NCBI GenBank assembly: GCA_000435175.1
Contig: FR880068.1
Coordinates: 24,528 to 32,883 of the forward strand
DNA: 8,356 bases
Direction of reading: 5' to 3'
Source: Clostridium sp. CAG:245
GTDB taxonomy: Bacteria > Bacillota > Clostridia > TANB77 > CAG-508
Shown: piece after piece, positions 6,531 through 8,356 of the stretch
How the letters are laid out: each line of letters opens with the position of its first letter
How positions within the stretch are numbered: the first letter of the stretch is position 1
Translations under genes and position numbers: made by a program
The notes under the pieces: model-generated
The model's input: the letters and a program-made list of their open reading frames with translations, nothing else
Told to the model about the DNA's origin: nothing
Databases searched by the model: none

Positions 6531-6559
6531 TTTAATTAGATATATTTTAGTAGTATAAT
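6531..6559 (+). promoter_or_regulatory. Likely mecA promoter
   Basis: A perfect TATAAT (6554-6559) lies 25 nt before the start of mecA. The hexamer 17 nt upstream (TTTAAT, 6531-6536) is a weak -35 match, so strength depends mostly on the -10 box and AT-rich upstream DNA. The leader would be very short, ending in the AGGAGG ribosome binding site at 6573-6578. Confidence 0.5.
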
Positions 6560-6584
6560 ATAAGTATATCTTAGGAGGTACTAA

Positions 6585-7205
6585 ATGAAGTTTGAGAAAA
6601 TTAATGATGATAAAATAAAAATAACATTAAGTAGTGCAGATTTAGAAGCAAATGACTTAGATTTACACTCTTTTATGTCAGACTCTAGTGAAACACAATC
6701 ATTATTCTTATCTGTTCTAGATAAAGCAGAAAAAGATTATGGTTTTATTACAGATAATTATCAGCTAAAAGTTGAAACATACGCTTTAGATAATGGAACA
6801 TTTATGCTTACAATTACAAGAAGCCGTTCAAAGAATGAGCCAGAAAGGAAAAAATTTAAGGTATCTAGAAAAGTTCCTAATATGTCTACAGCTTCTCTAA
6901 TATATAGGTTCAATACATTCGAGGATTTTTGCAATTTTGCAGAGTTCTTATCCACATCTGAGCTTGGAAATGTGGACAAAATTTCAAAATCTTCATTGTT
7001 ATACTCGTATAATGATTACTACTATTTAATCTTTAACGACGTAAACGTGAAATATCCTAATTTAAGGTCATTTTACTCTGCAATAACAGAGTTTGGTACA
7101 TATATTGAATATTCTGATGCATTAGCTGCTAAATTGCATGAAACAGCAACACTTATAATAAAAAATCATGTAGTAAAAGTTGCAACAAAGTACTTTGTAA
7201 AGTAG
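6585..7205 (+). CDS. mecA: Adaptor protein MecA for the ClpC AAA+ unfoldase
   Basis: MecA binds ClpC, promotes assembly of its active hexamer and delivers substrates to ClpCP for degradation. In Bacillus subtilis it controls ComK. The 206-residue protein has the MecA layout. The N-terminal substrate domain covers about 1-80 (MKFEKINDDKIKITLSSADL, and FLSVLDKAEKDYGF at 41-54). A short charged linker rich in K, R and E lies at about 80-96. The C-terminal ClpC-binding domain runs from about 100, with YRFNTFEDFCNFAEFL, SSLLYSYNDYYYLIF and a final AAKLHETATLIIKNHVVKVA. Bacillus MecA is about 218 residues, so this is complete with a slightly short linker. The start ATG has AGGAGGT 6 nt upstream (6573-6579). 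It is transcribed away from the mre operon and toward the M23 gene. The substrate in this organism cannot be told from sequence. Confidence 0.9.
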   Translation: MKFEKINDDKIKITLSSADLEANDLDLHSFMSDSSETQSLFLSVLDKAEKDYGFITDNYQLKVETYALDNGTFMLTITRSRSKNEPERKKFKVSRKVPNMSTASLIYRFNTFEDFCNFAEFLSTSELGNVDKISKSSLLYSYNDYYYLIFNDVNVKYPNLRSFYSAITEFGTYIEYSDALAAKLHETATLIIKNHVVKVATKYFVK

Positions 7206-7206
7206 A

Positions 7207-7243
7207 AAAAAACTTGGAGAATTTAACATTCTTCAAGTTTTTT
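7207..7243. terminator. Bidirectional intrinsic terminator between mecA and the M23 gene
   Basis: AAAAAACTTGGAGAA (7207-7221) pairs with TTCTTCAAGTTTTTT (7229-7243), a 15-bp stem with one G-T pair and a 7-nt loop TTTAACA. It begins 2 nt after the mecA stop codon. On each strand the stem ends in a run of T, so it can end mecA transcription rightward and M23 gene transcription leftward. The two convergent genes are separated by only 44 nt. Confidence 0.9.
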
Positions 7244-7249
7244 ATTATT

Positions 7250-8257
7250 TTAATATACGTAGTTTTGCGGATTTTGTGCTATTCCATTTACTCTTATTTC
7301 AAAGTGTAAATGGTTTCCTGTTGAGTTTCCTGTGCTTCCTACTGTTGCTATTGCTTGTCCTTGTGAAACGTATTCTCCAACATTTACTAGCAATGATGTA
7401 CAGTGCCCATAAACTGTTTGAACGCCATTTCCATGCGACAACATTATATAATTACCATATCCTCCACTGTATCCATATTGTGATACTGTAACTCTTCCAG
7501 CAGCTGCTGCAACTATTTTTGTGCCTTTGCTTGCTCCTATATCTACACCTTTATGTGTTTTTCCCCATCTTGAGCCAAATCTTGATGTTAGTGTTCCAGA
7601 AAGTGGTCTTATTAAGCTTATTCCTAAATTAACTTTTGCCCCTGTGTTTACTGATGAAGGCGGAATTGCTGATCTACCTGTTGAAGCCACTCTTTTTACT
7701 ACCACTTTTGGTTTTTCTTTGTATAAGCTTGCCACACAAGTTTCAACATCTGTGAATGTTGCTTCACTTGTATTATATTTTTCTAATATTGTTATTTTAT
7801 CACTATTTGTACTCTCTTTATCTTTTAATTGTTTTACAATGTCTTCTGCATCTTCAAATTTAGATACATAATATTTTTCTTCGCCATCCTCTAGTATTGC
7901 ATAATATCTATAATATGTAGTACCTTGTCCAACTATTTTATTATAAATTTCATCATCATTTGTCTGCACATCTTTTTTTAATAAGCATAATTTGTATTCT
8001 GGCATTGAGTCAATTTGAATAAAAGCTAAATTTGCTCCATCACCTTTTTGGATTGCATCATTTATTTTTGCTTGTAGTTCACTCTTATTCTGTGTATATC
8101 CTATAAACTCTCCATTTAATAAAACTGAATATGTTGGTTTAAAAAAGTATACAATCATCATTCCAATTATTACTACTGACAGTAAAATTAGTACTGCGAG
8201 CTTTATAGAACGCCTGATATGCATAAAAGATTTTTTTAATACGTTTATGATAAACAA
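7250..8257 (-). CDS. Membrane-anchored M23 (LytM-type) peptidoglycan endopeptidase
   Basis: This is a zinc metallopeptidase expected to cut peptide crosslinks in peptidoglycan outside the membrane. The protein is 335 residues in this frame. A basic tail (IRRSIK) precedes one membrane helix or uncleaved signal at about 19-38. A roughly 165-residue region I do not recognise follows (about 43-205, starting YSVLLNGEFIGYTQNKSEL), and the peptidase domain covers about 213-333. Its residues are complete: zinc ligands H235 and D239 in HKGVD, and H318 in HLHFE, with active-site H285 (VYGH) and H316. Activity is therefore likely, unlike in degenerate EnvC-type proteins. The start is uncertain. TTG 8255-8257 abuts the GGAG of the ribosome binding site, which is too close. 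ATC at 8249-8251 is well spaced, and the first ATG is codon 12 (8222-8224). It has its own promoter and is not part of the mre operon. Confidence 0.9.
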   Translation of the reverse strand: MFIINVLKKSFMHIRRSIKLAVLILLSVVIIGMMIVYFFKPTYSVLLNGEFIGYTQNKSELQAKINDAIQKGDGANLAFIQIDSMPEYKLCLLKKDVQTNDDEIYNKIVGQGTTYYRYYAILEDGEEKYYVSKFEDAEDIVKQLKDKESTNSDKITILEKYNTSEATFTDVETCVASLYKEKPKVVVKRVASTGRSAIPPSSVNTGAKVNLGISLIRPLSGTLTSRFGSRWGKTHKGVDIGASKGTKIVAAAAGRVTVSQYGYSGGYGNYIMLSHGNGVQTVYGHCTSLLVNVGEYVSQGQAIATVGSTGNSTGNHLHFEIRVNGIAQNPQNYVY

Positions 8258-8266
8258 CTCCTTCTT
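8258..8266 (-). promoter_or_regulatory. Ribosome binding site of the M23 gene, oddly placed
   Basis: AAGAAGGAG on the minus strand is a clear Shine-Dalgarno sequence but touches the TTG at 8255-8257. At normal distance (6 nt after GGAG) the in-frame codon is ATC (8249-8251), one base different from ATG. Confidence 0.6.
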
Positions 8267-8282
8267 TATTATTATCAGACAT

Positions 8283-8311
8283 ATTCTATATTAAAATAGA
8301 GAAATTTTCAA
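8283..8311 (-). promoter_or_regulatory. Promoter of the M23 peptidase gene
   Basis: Minus-strand TTGAAA (8306-8311) and TAGAAT (8283-8288), each one mismatch from the sigma-A consensus or a common variant of it, are 17 nt apart. Transcription would begin near 8276 and leave a leader of about 20 nt. The other 45 nt up to the right edge show no gene. Confidence 0.6.
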
Positions 8312-8356
8312 GTACTTTTTTGAATTTATATTAGACAATGAAAAAAACACATCTCT

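Larger units (their letters stand above)
6271..6584. other. Divergent intergenic region between the mre operon and mecA
   Basis: This 314-bp gap holds two outward promoters. The leftward one (6365-6393) and its possible leader hairpin occupy 6271-6393. The rightward mecA promoter lies close to mecA at about 6531-6559. The middle stretch (about 6394-6530) is very AT-rich, with a second TATAAT at 6494-6499 that lacks a good -35 box. I see no convincing small gene or RNA gene here. Confidence 0.6.

Noticed and set aside
7521..7871. Plus-strand 116-codon frame
   Set aside because: It is antisense to the M23 peptidase coding region, with no family resemblance and no ribosome binding site.

Overview
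The window is AT-rich DNA (roughly 30% GC by eye) from a low-GC Firmicute, most likely a Clostridia-type rod. The basis is the gene order DUF4321-radC-mreBCD-mrdA-minC, a MecA adaptor gene, strong AGGAGG-like ribosome binding sites and AT-rich codon use. The species cannot be named from the sequence. No rRNA, tRNA, CRISPR array, transposase or phage gene is visible.

Layout. Seven genes run leftward on the minus strand from a clear sigma-A type promoter near 6365-6393: a small DUF4321 membrane protein, radC, mreB, mreC, mreD, mrdA (PBP2) and minC, which is cut by the left edge. This is the rod-shape (elongasome) and division-site cluster. MreB forms cytoplasmic filaments, MreC and MreD link them to the periplasmic-side synthesis machinery, PBP2 crosslinks lateral-wall peptidoglycan, and MinC keeps FtsZ rings from forming at the poles. 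The next gene, mecA, runs rightward from its own promoter and encodes the ClpC adaptor. It converges on a leftward gene for a membrane-anchored M23 (LytM-type) peptidoglycan endopeptidase. The two share one hairpin that looks like a bidirectional terminator. The M23 gene has its own promoter at the right edge.

The most unusual structure is a near-perfectly symmetric 122-bp palindromic element (3232-3353) between mreC and mreD. It has about 24-bp imperfect terminal inverted repeats and nested inner stems. It lies between a good Shine-Dalgarno sequence and the family-typical mreD start, supplies an in-frame 16-residue extension to mreD, and contains a micro-ORF whose stop codon abuts the extended start. 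A 27-bp exact copy of one end sits alone in the mreB-mreC gap. I read this as a MITE-like or other small dispersed repeat that may have altered translation of mreD. The mobility and the regulatory effect are inferences. Otherwise the gene content is ordinary core cell-wall and division biology. No unknown multi-gene system is evident.
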